Shown piece after piece: positions 9,891 through 18,959 of a stretch of 24,182 nt of DNA. Every line of letters starts with the position of its first letter. The first letter of the stretch is position 1. The notes beneath the pieces were generated by a model. That model was not told the DNA's origin. It searched no databases and saw only the letters and a list, made by a program, of their open reading frames with translations. The translations under genes were made by a program, and so were the position numbers. Location of the stretch: positions 1 to 24,182 of the forward strand of contig JALRMH010000108.1 of NCBI GenBank assembly GCA_026119935.1, given 5' to 3'. This stretch comes from Endothia cerciana (taxonomy: Eukaryota > Ascomycota > Sordariomycetes > Diaporthales > Cryphonectriaceae).

Positions 9891-10530
9891 TCCGCGCTAC
9901 ACTTCTTCTGTACTAGTGCCTTAGCTATTCATGCAGGCTAGCTAGTCACACCTCTAGCTTGTTCTATACTAGCGTCTCTGCGCTACTAGCTGCGCTAGCA
10001 AGGCTAAATATTTTAAACTTATTTTATAGCTTACTCCTCTAGACCTTCCTCTCTTCTTATTATAATACTAATAACAACTACTACTACAACTAGGTACGTT
10101 GACCTCTTTAAGGCTCTTTAAGGCCCTTTAAGGCCCTTTAAGGCCTCTTAAAGACCTCTCTAGCACCCCTCGCACCTATTTCTTACCCCCTTTACACACC
10201 CACAGACCCTGTTTCGCGCGCGCGTCCTAGCAGCTTTCCCCTAGCTAAATCCGCCCTAGCTAGCTGCCTTAGGAACCACTTGTACAGCCTAGGACACCCA
10301 GATGCATGCCTTCTACCTCCTTTTTACTACTAAAACCACTCTGTTTCCCTCAAGCTTCGCGCCTTCGCAGCCTGTGTTTTGCTCTATATCTGGTTGACCT
10401 TTTTTTAAAGGGCTAGCTAGCAGAGCAGTCTCGCTTTAACCCGAACCCTTGGCTGACAAATCAGCCCTCCTGCCCTACCCGCCCTTTTTTTTTTTTTAAT
10501 TTTTTTTTTTTTTATTAATTTTTTTTAGGC
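9891..10530 (+). promoter_or_regulatory. GC-moderate upstream region of gene 1
   Basis: This stretch is less RIP-mutated, with no long frame. It contains a 10-bp tandem repeat (10103-10155), a CGCGCGCGCG run near 10215-10224, pyrimidine-rich stretches and long T-tracts at 10485-10526 ending TTTTTTTTAGGCATAG. The T-tract plus AG resembles a 3' splice site, so a 5' exon of gene 1 could lie here, but I cannot point to a reliable start codon. Short ATG frames at 10302 and 10306 are not convincing. Confidence 0.4.
10103..10155. repeat. 10-bp tandem repeat, unit CCCTTTAAGG
   Basis: About five units at exactly 10-bp spacing: CTCTTTAAGG, CTCTTTAAGG, CCCTTTAAGG, CCCTTTAAGG and a degenerate CCTCTTAAAG. 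CCTTTAAGG is nearly self-complementary. The 10-bp phase would put the copies on the same face of the helix, as for arrayed protein-binding sites. Confidence 0.8.
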
Positions 10531-11301
10531 ATAGTTGATTCCAAACGTGCTAAAAAACCCCCCGGACAGAACGAGGCAAACAAGTGCTATACTGCCTAAG
10601 GAGGCCGCCGCCGCCGGCAGGAAGGGTAAGAAGGCCACTCGTAGCGCCGTTAGGGTTGCTGCTGCTAGCAGTGCTACCCTGCTAAGCACCCCTGCTGATA
10701 GTCAGCCCGAATCCTCTAGCACAGCTAAGAAGAAGGGCTGCCCTGCTAAAACGGCTGTGGATAAGGCAGCAACCGCTGCTGCCTGCAAGAAACTAGATAA
10801 GGAGATCAAGGGCTAGGTCCAGGCCGCCCTAGATAAGAAGATGTTCTACTTTAGCCTGATCAGCCTAGCCTTGCTTAGGACTAACGCTGCTAGGGCCCTG
10901 CAGCTGCAGTAGGCCTACGACTTCACTAAGGGCTTAGACTATCGCCTTATTAAGCCCCCCTAGTAGCTCGAGGACTTTGCCTATTACCCCCTTATCCCGG
11001 CTAAGGAACCCTATACAAGCAAGACGCATAAGGCTAAGTATATAGAGTAGGTGGCTACGCTAAACCTTTATATCTATAAGACCTGTGTCCTTGTGAAGCT
11101 GAATCAGGCTTCCCTCCTTAAGGGCTTTATCATGCAGTATTAGGGTTTCCGGAACCTAGGCGCTGTGAATACCTTTATCTATACCGAAGGTAGGTTGACT
11201 CTCCCTTTTGCCTTTCCTTTCCTTTCCTCTCCTTTCCTCTCCCTCTAAATTTTTTTTTTTTTTTCTTCTTCTTTTTCTCTATCTTTCCCTTTTTAGCTAT
11301 C

Positions 11302-11370
11302 TCTGGACTCAATTAGGCCTAAAAATCCAGCCTTCGACCTTGAGGATTTCAGGACCTAATTGAGTCCAGA
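11302..11370. repeat. Hairpin repeat A, perfect 16-bp core arms
   Basis: TCTGGACTCAATTAGG at 11302-11317 is exactly inverted at 11355-11370. Similarity of the arms extends inward to AAATCC/GGATTT. The downstream side is followed by GCTACCAAAAA. This is the best-kept member of the family in gene 1 introns. Confidence 0.9.
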
Positions 11371-11430
11371 GCTACCAAAAAGCCCCCCCCCCCCTTTTAA
11401 AAAAAAAAAGATTTCTACTCTATGATTTTA

Positions 11431-11446
11431 GGACTCAATTGAGTCC
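11431..11446. repeat. Hairpin repeat arm fused into a 16-bp palindrome
   Basis: GGACTCAATTGAGTCC is a perfect palindrome. It is preceded by TTTTA and followed by AGAGCTACTAAAAA, the same flanks as the right arm of hairpin A, so it is an arm of the same family whose core has become self-complementary. Confidence 0.85.
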
Positions 11447-11667
11447 AGAGCTACTAAAAAAAGGCAAGGCAGAAAAAGGGAGAAAAGGTAAAGGGAAGGA
11501 TTAGGTAGGGTGACTGTCAGGGTTGAAGCCAACTTATAATATACTGCCCTACTTAATAGCTATCTCCTCTTCTGTTTTCTTCCTCCCCCTGCCTTTTTTT
11601 TTTCTTCTTTTTTTTCTTCTTTTTCTTTTCTTCCTCTGTTAATCTAGCCTCTCTTTTCCGCTCCCTT

Positions 11668-11740
11668 TAGACTCAACTGCGCTGAGAAATCGCACTAGCT
11701 TTATAGGACATAATCGAGCCTAGCGCTACTAAAAAAAAAA
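11668..11740. repeat. Hairpin repeat B (degenerate)
   Basis: TAGACTCAACTG at 11668-11679 pairs imperfectly with CATAATCGAGCCTAGCGCTACTAAAAA at about 11709-11735. The right arm keeps the family ending GCTACTAAAAA. Confidence 0.65.
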
Positions 11741-13299
11741 AAAAAAAGGAAATCCAGAGCCTAGGGCCTAAGCTATAGAATACTAATCTTTCTATATTAG
11801 GTTTACAGCTTCTCAGCCCTGCATACAAATTAATCAATAATATAGAGAATACTTGATTATATAATTAGTCTAAGATCTTTACTACTTTTAAGATAATAAT
11901 AGCTAGCCCTAGCACTTGCAAGATTATAGCTGTAATATAGAAAGCTTAGTAAGGCTTAAACAGTGTATAGTTTATTAAGATAAAATACTATATTATTAAT
12001 GCTAGCTTTAAAAAGGAGGGCGCTAGCATTTATATATACAGCACTATATACTTATATATATATTAGACCTTGTTATACTGCATTAAGGGCCTATAGTATA
12101 ATATTAAGTTTTAGGCGTTATACTAAAAGGAGGCTAAGGAGAAGTAGGCTTTAAACTCCTCTAACGTTAGCTTCTAGCTTGCTCTTTAGAACCTGACTAA
12201 GAAGGATGAGCTGTCCTGCTTCTAGGTTATCGACAAGGACATATACATTAACAGCTAGTCTTTTAGAGGCTATGCCTTAGAGGACTAGCAGCGCGTCTAT
12301 ATTATGCTTAGCCTGATCTACTGCAAACGCAAGGACGTTATAAGGGTAGTCGGCTCTTAGAAGGCTGTTATTAACGCGAATAAGCCCTTATACTAGGTAA
12401 GCAACGCTGAGATAAGCGTTTTAGTAAAGGATATAGATTTAGCCTAGACTATCTTATAGCGTGACCGGATCAACTATAACTAGCTTCACACTGCTATACT
12501 AGCTAATAGTAGCTGGAAATCAGACATTGCCTGTCAGCTCGATATATATCTAGCTAACTACTGTACCTAGTCTAGTAAGGATGCGTCTGAGGAGAAGGTC
12601 TTAGAGCTCGAATACGCTATTAAGATAGTTATAGAGAAGTATTCCGCCCTTATAAACCAGATAGCCTGGTCGAATACCTCTAAGAACCTCCTCACTGCAG
12701 ACTAGACTCTAATAGACTTCAAGATATAGCAGATAGTCGCTTAGAGCATTTAGCAGTTCTACAGCTCTATATATAACTCGGAGGCTAGGGATATCGACTA
12801 TGCTATTAACCCTGCCTTTTCCGGCCTAATAATATAAGAAAAGCAGGCTAAGTACCTTAATGCCTACGTCGCTGTCGCAGATGCCCTTGCTGCTAAGCTT
12901 GCAAAGTCAGACAGAACCCTGAATATAGACAGCGATATATAATATAAGCAGGCTAACCAGGTCCTAGGTGTTATTTATACCCTTAATAAGATAGCTGCTA
13001 GCAGCGCCCTTTCTATATATTCCTAGCAGTATATGTTCTAAGCTTTTAAGATAGATAAGGACGACTAGGAGACCTGTATATTCAATAAGGAGAACACTAA
13101 GCGCTATTACAAGGATATTATTAGCAAGGCCTAGGTCTTATCTAGCTGAGCTAAATAGGGCAAGGGTAAGGAGCGCGCAGCTAAGCGCAACTAGGAGGAT
13201 AATAGTAAGGACGACGTCGAGTCTACGCAGGGTGATAAGACGAGCACTACTAAGCCGGACAATATTATTAAGCTTGCCTTTATATTTAAGTAGCACTAG

Positions 13300-13500
13300 G
13301 TAATAAGTGAGTTCTATAGCCCCCTTCTATTTCTTTTTATTCCTTTTTTATTTCTTTTTTTTAAGATTCTAGACTCGATTATACTTAGAAATCGTAGGGT
13401 TATTTTTAGCCTTAATCAAGTCCAGAAGCTCTAAAAAAGAGAGAGAATAACATCTCTCTTTAAAAAACAGAGGAAAACAAGAATGATTCTACTAAAGTAG
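13300..13500 (+). other. Gene 1 intron 2 (boundaries approximate) with hairpin repeat C
   Basis: Donor TAG|GTAATA at 13300, with an alternative GTGAGT at 13307. Coding sense resumes near 13502 after CTACTAAAGTAG. No obvious donor/acceptor pair keeps the frame exactly, so a splice site may itself be mutated. Hairpin repeat C lies inside. Confidence 0.5.
13368..13438. repeat. Hairpin repeat C
   Basis: TTCTAGACTCGATTATACTTAG from 13368 faces TTTTTAGCCTTAATCAAGTCC, followed by AGAAGCTCTAAAAAA, ending near 13438. The arms are imperfect inverted copies of the family consensus, and differences are mainly transitions. Confidence 0.75.
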
Positions 13501-13975
13501 CCAGGCCTTCGCCTTAGCTTACCTACTATAAAGAGGGAGCAAGAGCAAAAGTAAGAGTAGAGTAGGGAAAGGACTAGCTATAAAAGGCGTTTTCTATACT
13601 AACTAAGTGCCTGCAGATATATACACTATATACTAGTACTTTAAGTCGCCCTTCTTATTTTATATTCTTACTAATAATTGCAGTCTTAGCAAGACTTTTA
13701 TTATAAGTGCTGTTATAATGCTCTGCGTTATTATTATCACTACTGACTTTATTAATAGAGGAGCACTTGTCTGCTGCCCTAGCATCTACTTTACTATAGA
13801 GGACCTGCTCGACTAGACAGCTTTTAAGCTTATCAAGCTCTTTTAAAAGAAGTTGGATATATATATCTATACTACTAGTGCTAGTATTTATATAATAAGC
13901 GCTACTATCCTGCACACTGACGAAGAGTAGTATAAAGAGCTTAAGAGGTGTATCTAGGCGCTAGCTAGCTTATAG

Positions 13976-14119
13976 GTATATTTTCTTAGCCTGCTAGACT
14001 TAATTATACCTAGAAACACCCCCTTCCTCTCCCCCTTACTCCTTTTTTCTTTTTCAGCTTAATTAATTCTAACAGCGCTAATTTTCCCTTCCTCTCTCTC
14101 TTTTTTTTTTTTTAAACAG
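13976..14119 (+). other. Gene 1 intron 3 (approximate) with hairpin repeat D
   Basis: Candidate donor TAG|GTATAT at 13976 (alternative GTATCT at 13950, which would restore the phase). Acceptor TTTTTTAAACAG ends at 14119 after a long T tract. Hairpin D (13991-14082) sits inside: CTGCTAGACTTAATTATACC faces AGCTTAATTAATTCTAACAGCGCTAA. Confidence 0.55.
13991..14082. repeat. Hairpin repeat D
   Basis: Left arm CTGCTAGACTTAATTATACC and right arm AGCTTAATTAATTCTAACAG with a pyrimidine-rich loop. It is a diverged member of the GGACTCAATTA family, in the same relative place (inside an intron) as the others. Confidence 0.65.
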
Positions 14120-16081
14120 CCTGCAAGCTCTTTATCTATTCCTATAGCATGCTACAGGCCTGGTTTATACTGAAGAACCTGCGCTTCACCTTTAATAACC
14201 CGGATAACCTGGATAACCTGGAGGACGAGATCTGCCTGTACCCTACTATTAGCAGGAAGGAGGTTGCTGTGTCTGACCTGAGCAGCTACTTCCGCGATAA
14301 AATCACTAGCATCTAGCAGGGCATTGAGAAGAAGGAGGAGAGGGAGGTCGCGAAAAACGACGACGGCCTAGTCTACAACACCAATAGCCTGTAGGACGAT
14401 ATAGACCTGACTAAAGAGCTAGAGAGAGAGCTAGTAGAGAAGGAGGTGGATGATATACTAGGGTCGAGCCCTTCCCTTACGCCTATCGCATTTAAGGGAG
14501 CCCCTTCTAGTCTCGACCTCTAAGCCTAGCAAGCAGGTAGCTGCAATATAGTAGATAACCTGCTGCCTGCAGCTCTAAAGGATATCTTCTCCAGGTCCTT
14601 TAAAGATACTAAGGTTAGCTTAGTCTATATTACTATTAAAGGCAAGTCTATAGCTGCTTTAAATAAAGTAGGCTTGCAGATCCTTATAAGCTGTATAATT
14701 AAATACAGCCTTTCATCTTACTTCTATCCTTAAAACTACACAGCTTAGCCTGTCTTTAATATAATATTCCTAGATAAGGCCTACATCGCGCATTATATTA
14801 TATCTCACTTCTACTAGAGCGTCCTTCTTATTAAAAAGTACAGTATTATATACTTATCTGCTATACTTATGCTTAATAACCTCGCTGATATAGCTAGGTT
14901 CTGCAATATAGCTAATAATATATCTAGCCTTAGCGAGATTTTTTATATAGCAAGCAGGGAGCAGGCCTTGCAGATTATCTGCAACCTAGCTTATAACCCC
15001 TTTGCGCTGCTAGATAAAAAGCCTAACATCATCTAGCAGGACTTTATTAAAGAGTAGAAGGTTGTGCTCTAGGCGTTCTAGAAATAGTATAAGAAGGACT
15101 TAGGCAGGAATAAGTTTTAGTCGATCTTATCCTACTGCGCCTTTTTCCTCTAAAGCTCTAAGTCTACCTAGCTGCGCAGCCGGGAGGCTGAGATAGTGTT
15201 CTGGGTGGCCTAGACGAAGCGCACTATGTCGACGCCCCTTGTGCTCCCCGACAGCTCTACTAGCTTCCCTGTGACTGAGATCCCCCCCTACTGTATCTGG
15301 ACGCTAGAGGTGGAGATGAATAAGGACGACGGGCAGATGCTGCGGGCTACTATAGATATGTTACTGCAGACCCTATACACGCAGAAGGGCAAGACGCTTA
15401 AGAAGTCGCTTTTGCAGAGTGCAACTATCTATTAGGTGCTGAGGAAGCTGATAGGGTCTCTGAACATGCATTATCACTGCCTATTGTCCCTTACGCCGCT
15501 AGACTTCCTTATATATAAGCTCCTGTTTAACGAGCGCTGTGTGAAGCAGGACTCTATTGCTAGTATACGGATAGAAGACGTCTGGGCTGCTATTAAGCTC
15601 GACTCTAAGACTGCTGCTTACCTTCTGAATATAGCCTAAGGTTTGCTAAAAAGGGGCCTAGACTAAGAGGTCTAAGAGGTTATAATACCTAGTATATCCG
15701 CTTTTATAAAGGACTCTTATAAGACTAGTAAGAGGACTTAGGCTAGCTATAATAAGCAGGCTGCTAGTATGCTTTGCTTTAGCGTTGTATATACTATATA
15801 GTTAGCTGAGATAGATAAAGATAGTATAAAGTATATTTATACAGCTATTTATAACCTTTATAACCTGCTTTAGAACGACTGTGCTAATAACGCCTACTTT
15901 TATTTAGCTTACTCCCTGCTCTTTTTCTACACTGTTAATAAGTATATAAAGAATAAGTTTGAGATTAGCAGCTATATAGTCGTCTTTATAAACAGGTAGT
16001 TCCTATAGGAGTAAGTCTTTTACTTTAACCTACTGCCCCCCTTTCTTTTTATTTCCCCCTTTTTTTTTCTTCTTTTTTTAC

Positions 16082-16160
16082 TAGTGTTGGATTCAATTAC
16101 GTCTAAAAAAGGCTAGGATATACTATTTTTGGACATAATCAAGTCTAGCTACACTAAAAA
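16082..16160. repeat. Hairpin repeat E
   Basis: TAGTGTTGGATTCAATTACG from 16082, followed by TCTAAAAAA, is inverted as TTTTTGGACATAATCAAGTC, then TAGCTACACTAAAAA, ending near 16160. Both the core and the outer TAGTGT/ACACTA pair. The loop is about 15 bp. Confidence 0.8.
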
Positions 16161-16221
16161 AAAAAAAAAAAAAAATTTATAAAAAAATATTAAAAAAAAG
16201 GCAGCCTATTTTCATCCTAGC

Positions 16222-16332
16222 CTAGCTGGACTCAATTATATTTAAAAACCCCCCCTCCTTTGCTAGCAGCTGCTTCCCTTCTTAAGACATCTGCACTTTA
16301 AGGGTATAATTGAGTCTAATAAGCTAAAAAAA
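16222..16332. repeat. Hairpin repeat F
   Basis: CTAGCTGGACTCAATTATAT at 16222-16241, then TTAAAAA, faces GGGTATAATTGAGTCTAATA, then AGCTAAAAA, ending near 16330. The loop, about 50 bp, is longer than in E. Confidence 0.8.
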
Positions 16333-17777
16333 CCTAATTAAAAAAAAGGAGAAAAAAAAAAGAAGGGCTACGCATATACTAATATATCTCTAATCGCCTA
16401 TATGCTTTAATATATAAGGTTAGGCTGAAGGTTATTAACTATAATGCTAGGATAACACATTTAGAGCGTATATCTGCTTAAAAGCAGTTTACTAACCCTT
16501 AAGAGGACATCAATATCATCGTCTTATCTCTTAACTTATAAATCGTTAGCCTTAACCTCTATATCTGCTACTAGCGTAGTATCTGTCTATCGTACTACTA
16601 AAATTATAACTATATAATTTAGGCGTTTTACTAGATTATCTATATAAGCTAGAAGAAACTAATAGACTAAGTTCTGATCAAGGTCAACAATACTTATAAT
16701 AATATTTAAAAGCTTAAGATTATAGTGAAGTAAGTAGCACAGCTATTAGCAGAGAGTTCTATCTTACACTAGATAGATAATAATATACAAGAGGTTATTA
16801 TCTTCGAGTTCATCTAGTGCTAATTAAGCTAGTTGTTCAACTAATATATATAGATTAAGAACCTGCTAGCCTGCATCGAGGAGTATAACCTAGCCTATTA
16901 TATTAAGTCTAGCTAGTACTACTCTACTATCACTAGCCTTTTTATCCTACTTTGCGACCTAGACGCTAATAATAAAGAGGATATAGACCTAGCTAATAAG
17001 CAGATTGTAATGCTGTCGCAGAACCTGTCGTTGCTAATTGTCTTTTAGAAGATACACAGCATCGACCACAACAACATTAACTAGGATATTATAGTCACAG
17101 CTATTAAGGCTATCTGCAAAGGCATAGAGAAGGATTATAGCTTTATAACTAAGATATATAATGCGCTAGACCTAGTCAGCTAGGTAGTAGTGCGCTCTAT
17201 ATACATATAAGCACCTATAGCGTTTACTAATATACAGCTAGCGAGTGCTTTAGCAAGGGCGAGCAGTTCCTGTAGACAGAAGGCGAAGAACGCAGCTATA
17301 GTTCCTGATGCCCTAGAGGAGTTGCCTATGCTTACCTTAGCTTTAGAGGAGTTACCTGCCCTTACGCTAGAGGACTTGTTAGAGGGCCTGTCGGCATTAT
17401 TAGACAACTTGTCAGACAAGGATATAGGTATAGTCGAGACGCTCAGGTCTGAGCACAAGCAGGCGTCGGTGCATAAGAAAGAGGCTGAGCAGGCTGAGGA
17501 GGAGGCTGAGGAGGAGGCTGAGAGGAAGGCTGAGCAGGAGGCTGAGATAAACGTAGACGAGAGGGTATAAGCATCTGCGCCTGCTCCTACGCCTACCTGC
17601 CGCTCAGGTCGCGCCCGGGCTAAGGTGAACTATAACTAGAGTCTTGACGAAATCTCAGCCCTTATCCCTTAAGGCTGCAAGCGAAAGGGATCCGCTTAAA
17701 ACAGCACTAGATTGGCTAGCACCCTGCCTGCTAAGAAGGCTAGGAAGGCTAGAAAGGCTAGAAAGGCCAAGAAGTGA

Positions 17778-18212
17778 GTGAGCAGGGCAGGCAGCGCTCT
17801 AGCCGACCTTTTTTTCTTCTCTATTATCTTCTACTCTTCTTATATCGTTTGTCTTTCTCAAAGCCCTGCTAGAGCCTAGTTGTAATATAATCAGGCAGAG
17901 GTCCTCTTACATCAGCACCTTCTATATAAAGCACCTACTATACTGCTTATTCTAATAATTAGCAATAGACAGATTCTAGGCTAAGGCCTTTTTATATTCT
18001 ATAGCTTTATAGAAGATATATATATCTACTAGGCCTAACCCTCACTCTTTTTAACTCTTTTGTGAAATTTCTGTTAATTAGTAAAAACTAGATTTAATTA
18101 AGCTGGAAAAAAAAAAAAAAAAGGCGCGGTCAGCACTTTATAAGCACAATTAGGTCCACCTGCTACAGAAAGCAGAAAGCACTATCTCCTTATATAAGCA
18201 GCGTAGCTGTAA
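17778..18212 (+). other. Intergenic between gene 1 and the ubiquitin relic
   Basis: Contains a T-rich and pyrimidine-rich stretch right after the stop of gene 1 (17810-17870), RIP-type AT sequence, and a degenerate arm of the hairpin family near 18064-18112 (TTAATTAGTAAAAACTAGAT, then TTAATTAAGCTGG, then a 16-19 bp A run). No frame of its own. Confidence 0.55.
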
Positions 18213-18538
18213 AGCAAGCCTATCCCTCCTAAGGTCGAAGCTGCAGATAACCCTTAGACTAACAGCATCTTATCTTTGCTAGCAAGCAGTGTAAGAACAG
18301 CCGCACTACTAATAACACTAAAGCCAAGATCTAGGACACAGCAGATAATATCAAGCCTAGCCAGCGCCTTATTTTCGCCGGCAAGCAGTGTAAGGACAGC
18401 TGCGCTACTAACAATACTAAGGCTAAGATCTAGGACACAGCAGACAATATCAAGCCTAGCTAGCGCCTCATCTTCGCTAGCAAGCAGTGTAAGGACAGCC
18501 GCACCCTCTCCGACTACAATATTTAAAAGGAGGCCACC
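18213..18538 (+). pseudogene. Degenerate ubiquitin gene relic with internal duplication
   Basis: With TAG/TAA read as Gln, the + frame through 18269-18538 gives L-I-F-A-S-K-Q, then twice K-A-K-I-Q-D ... Q-R-L-I-F-A-(G/S)-K-Q, and ends R-T-L-S-D-Y-N-I-Q-K-E-A-T. These are ubiquitin residues of about 27-66, including Lys27, Lys29, Lys48 and Lys63. Ubiquitin is the 76-residue protein tag of eukaryotes. The first block (18213-18277) is more diverged and needs a one-base frame change near 18250. The usual N-terminal M-Q-I-F-V-K-T-L and the C-terminal L-R-L-R-G-G needed for conjugation are absent; after Thr66 the frame runs into unrelated basic sequence. It is a broken, rearranged copy, captured between genes 1 and 2 on the same strand. 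Whether it belongs to their element or is a chance insertion is unknown. Confidence 0.88.
18278..18475 (+). repeat. 99-bp tandem repeat, two full units, each ubiquitin residues 22-54
   Basis: Units 18278-18376 and 18377-18475 are 99 bp (33 codons) each; a third copy starts at 18476 and continues into ubiquitin 55-66. Each unit joins ubiquitin position 54 back to position 22, so the duplication is in frame. By eye about 13 bases differ between the two units, and all are transitions. Confidence 0.88.
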
Positions 18539-18959
18539 TACCAGAGAAGAGTTGAGATATAGGAAGAGATCACTCGTAAAAGCGTTTTTAAAAGCAATTG
18601 AATCTAAAAGGTTAAAAAAAAAAAAAAAGGAAGGAGTAAAATAGTATTTACTTTATAAAGACAATTAAGTTTAAAAGGGTAAAAAAAAGAAACAACATAG
18701 CTATTCCCTGCTAAACCTATATATATAATAAACCTCTGCTATAACTAATAACTATCTTAGTTTACTCTACTTATTAATAAGCAGAAGATACTTAGTTCTT
18801 TCTATTTTAAAGCTCTATATTAGAAGAGTAAAAGCTTCTTTATCTATATCTGTCGCTAGATTTACCCTTTTTAAAGAGCTAAGAAGGTTTAACTATAAAA
18901 CAGCTTAATACACCTTCTTAAATAAAATTCAACTAGTAGAGCCTGATTCTAGCTATTTA
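18539..18959 (+). other. Intergenic between ubiquitin relic and gene 2, with two hairpin-family arms
   Basis: CAATTGAATCTAAAAGG with TTAAAAAA at about 18595-18620 and ACAATTAAGTTTAAAAGGG with TAAAAAA at about 18660-18690 are right-hand arms of the GGACTCAATTA family, each followed by poly-A. The remainder is AT-rich without a recognisable gene and should contain the promoter of gene 2. Confidence 0.6.

Larger units (their letters stand above)
11190..11800 (+). other. Gene 1 intron 1 (611 bp) filled with hairpin repeats
   Basis: Donor G|GTAGGT at 11190. Acceptor ATTAG at 11796-11800, preceded by a TACTAAT branch site at 11781-11787. The splice joins GAA-G to GT-TTA and keeps the frame. It is very long for a filamentous fungus (typically 50-100 bp) and carries several copies of the GGACTCAATTA repeat, pyrimidine runs and poly-A or poly-C tracts. 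A small exon near 11500-11560 cannot be excluded. Confidence 0.65.
16011..16423 (+). other. Gene 1 intron 4 (413 bp) with two hairpin repeats
   Basis: Consensus donor GTAAGT at 16011. Acceptor GGTTAG ends at 16423. TACTAAT at 16377-16383 and CTAAT near 16390 can serve as branch sites. Splicing joins GA to G and keeps exon 5 in frame with exon 4, which supports the gene model. Two inverted repeats of the GGACTCAATTA family and long poly-A or poly-T tracts fill it. Confidence 0.75.
10535..17777 (+). pseudogene. Gene 1: unrecognised protein of about 1,950 codons, five exons, RIP-inactivated
   Basis: Not recognised. Exons as read: 10535-11189, 11801-13299, about 13500-13975, about 14120-16010 and 16424-17777 (TGA 17775-17777). 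Within each exon one frame is kept, broken only by TAG/TAA and rare TGA where Gln, Trp or Arg is expected. The true start is lost; 10535 is the first position with a clear frame. The N-terminal 90 residues are Lys/Ala/Ser-rich. Exon 5 carries an L-E-E-L-P leucine-rich repeat (about 17300-17410), a Glu/Ala coiled-coil stretch (about 17476-17550) and a basic tail K-K-A-R-K-A-R-K-A-R-K-A-K-K. Basic ends suggest a nuclear, nucleic-acid-binding protein (inference). Exons 1-2 and 4-5 close in phase; 2-3 and 3-4 do not with obvious sites. Regions near 14160-14380 and 15226-15639 are nearly stop-free. A transposition protein is possible, but no DDE, helicase or recombinase motif was seen. Confidence 0.75.

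Noticed and set aside
13655..13915. Open frame on - of about 86 codons
   Set aside because: The + strand reads coherently as exon 3 of gene 1; the - frame is low-complexity and AT-driven.
17180..17458. Open frame on - of about 92 codons
   Set aside because: It is antisense to exon 5 of gene 1, whose + frame continues on both sides with a consistent composition.
18276..18644. Open frame of about 122 codons, Ser/Ala/Arg-rich with internal repeats
   Set aside because: It is a shadow of the ubiquitin relic in another frame; its repeat is the 99-bp ubiquitin repeat.
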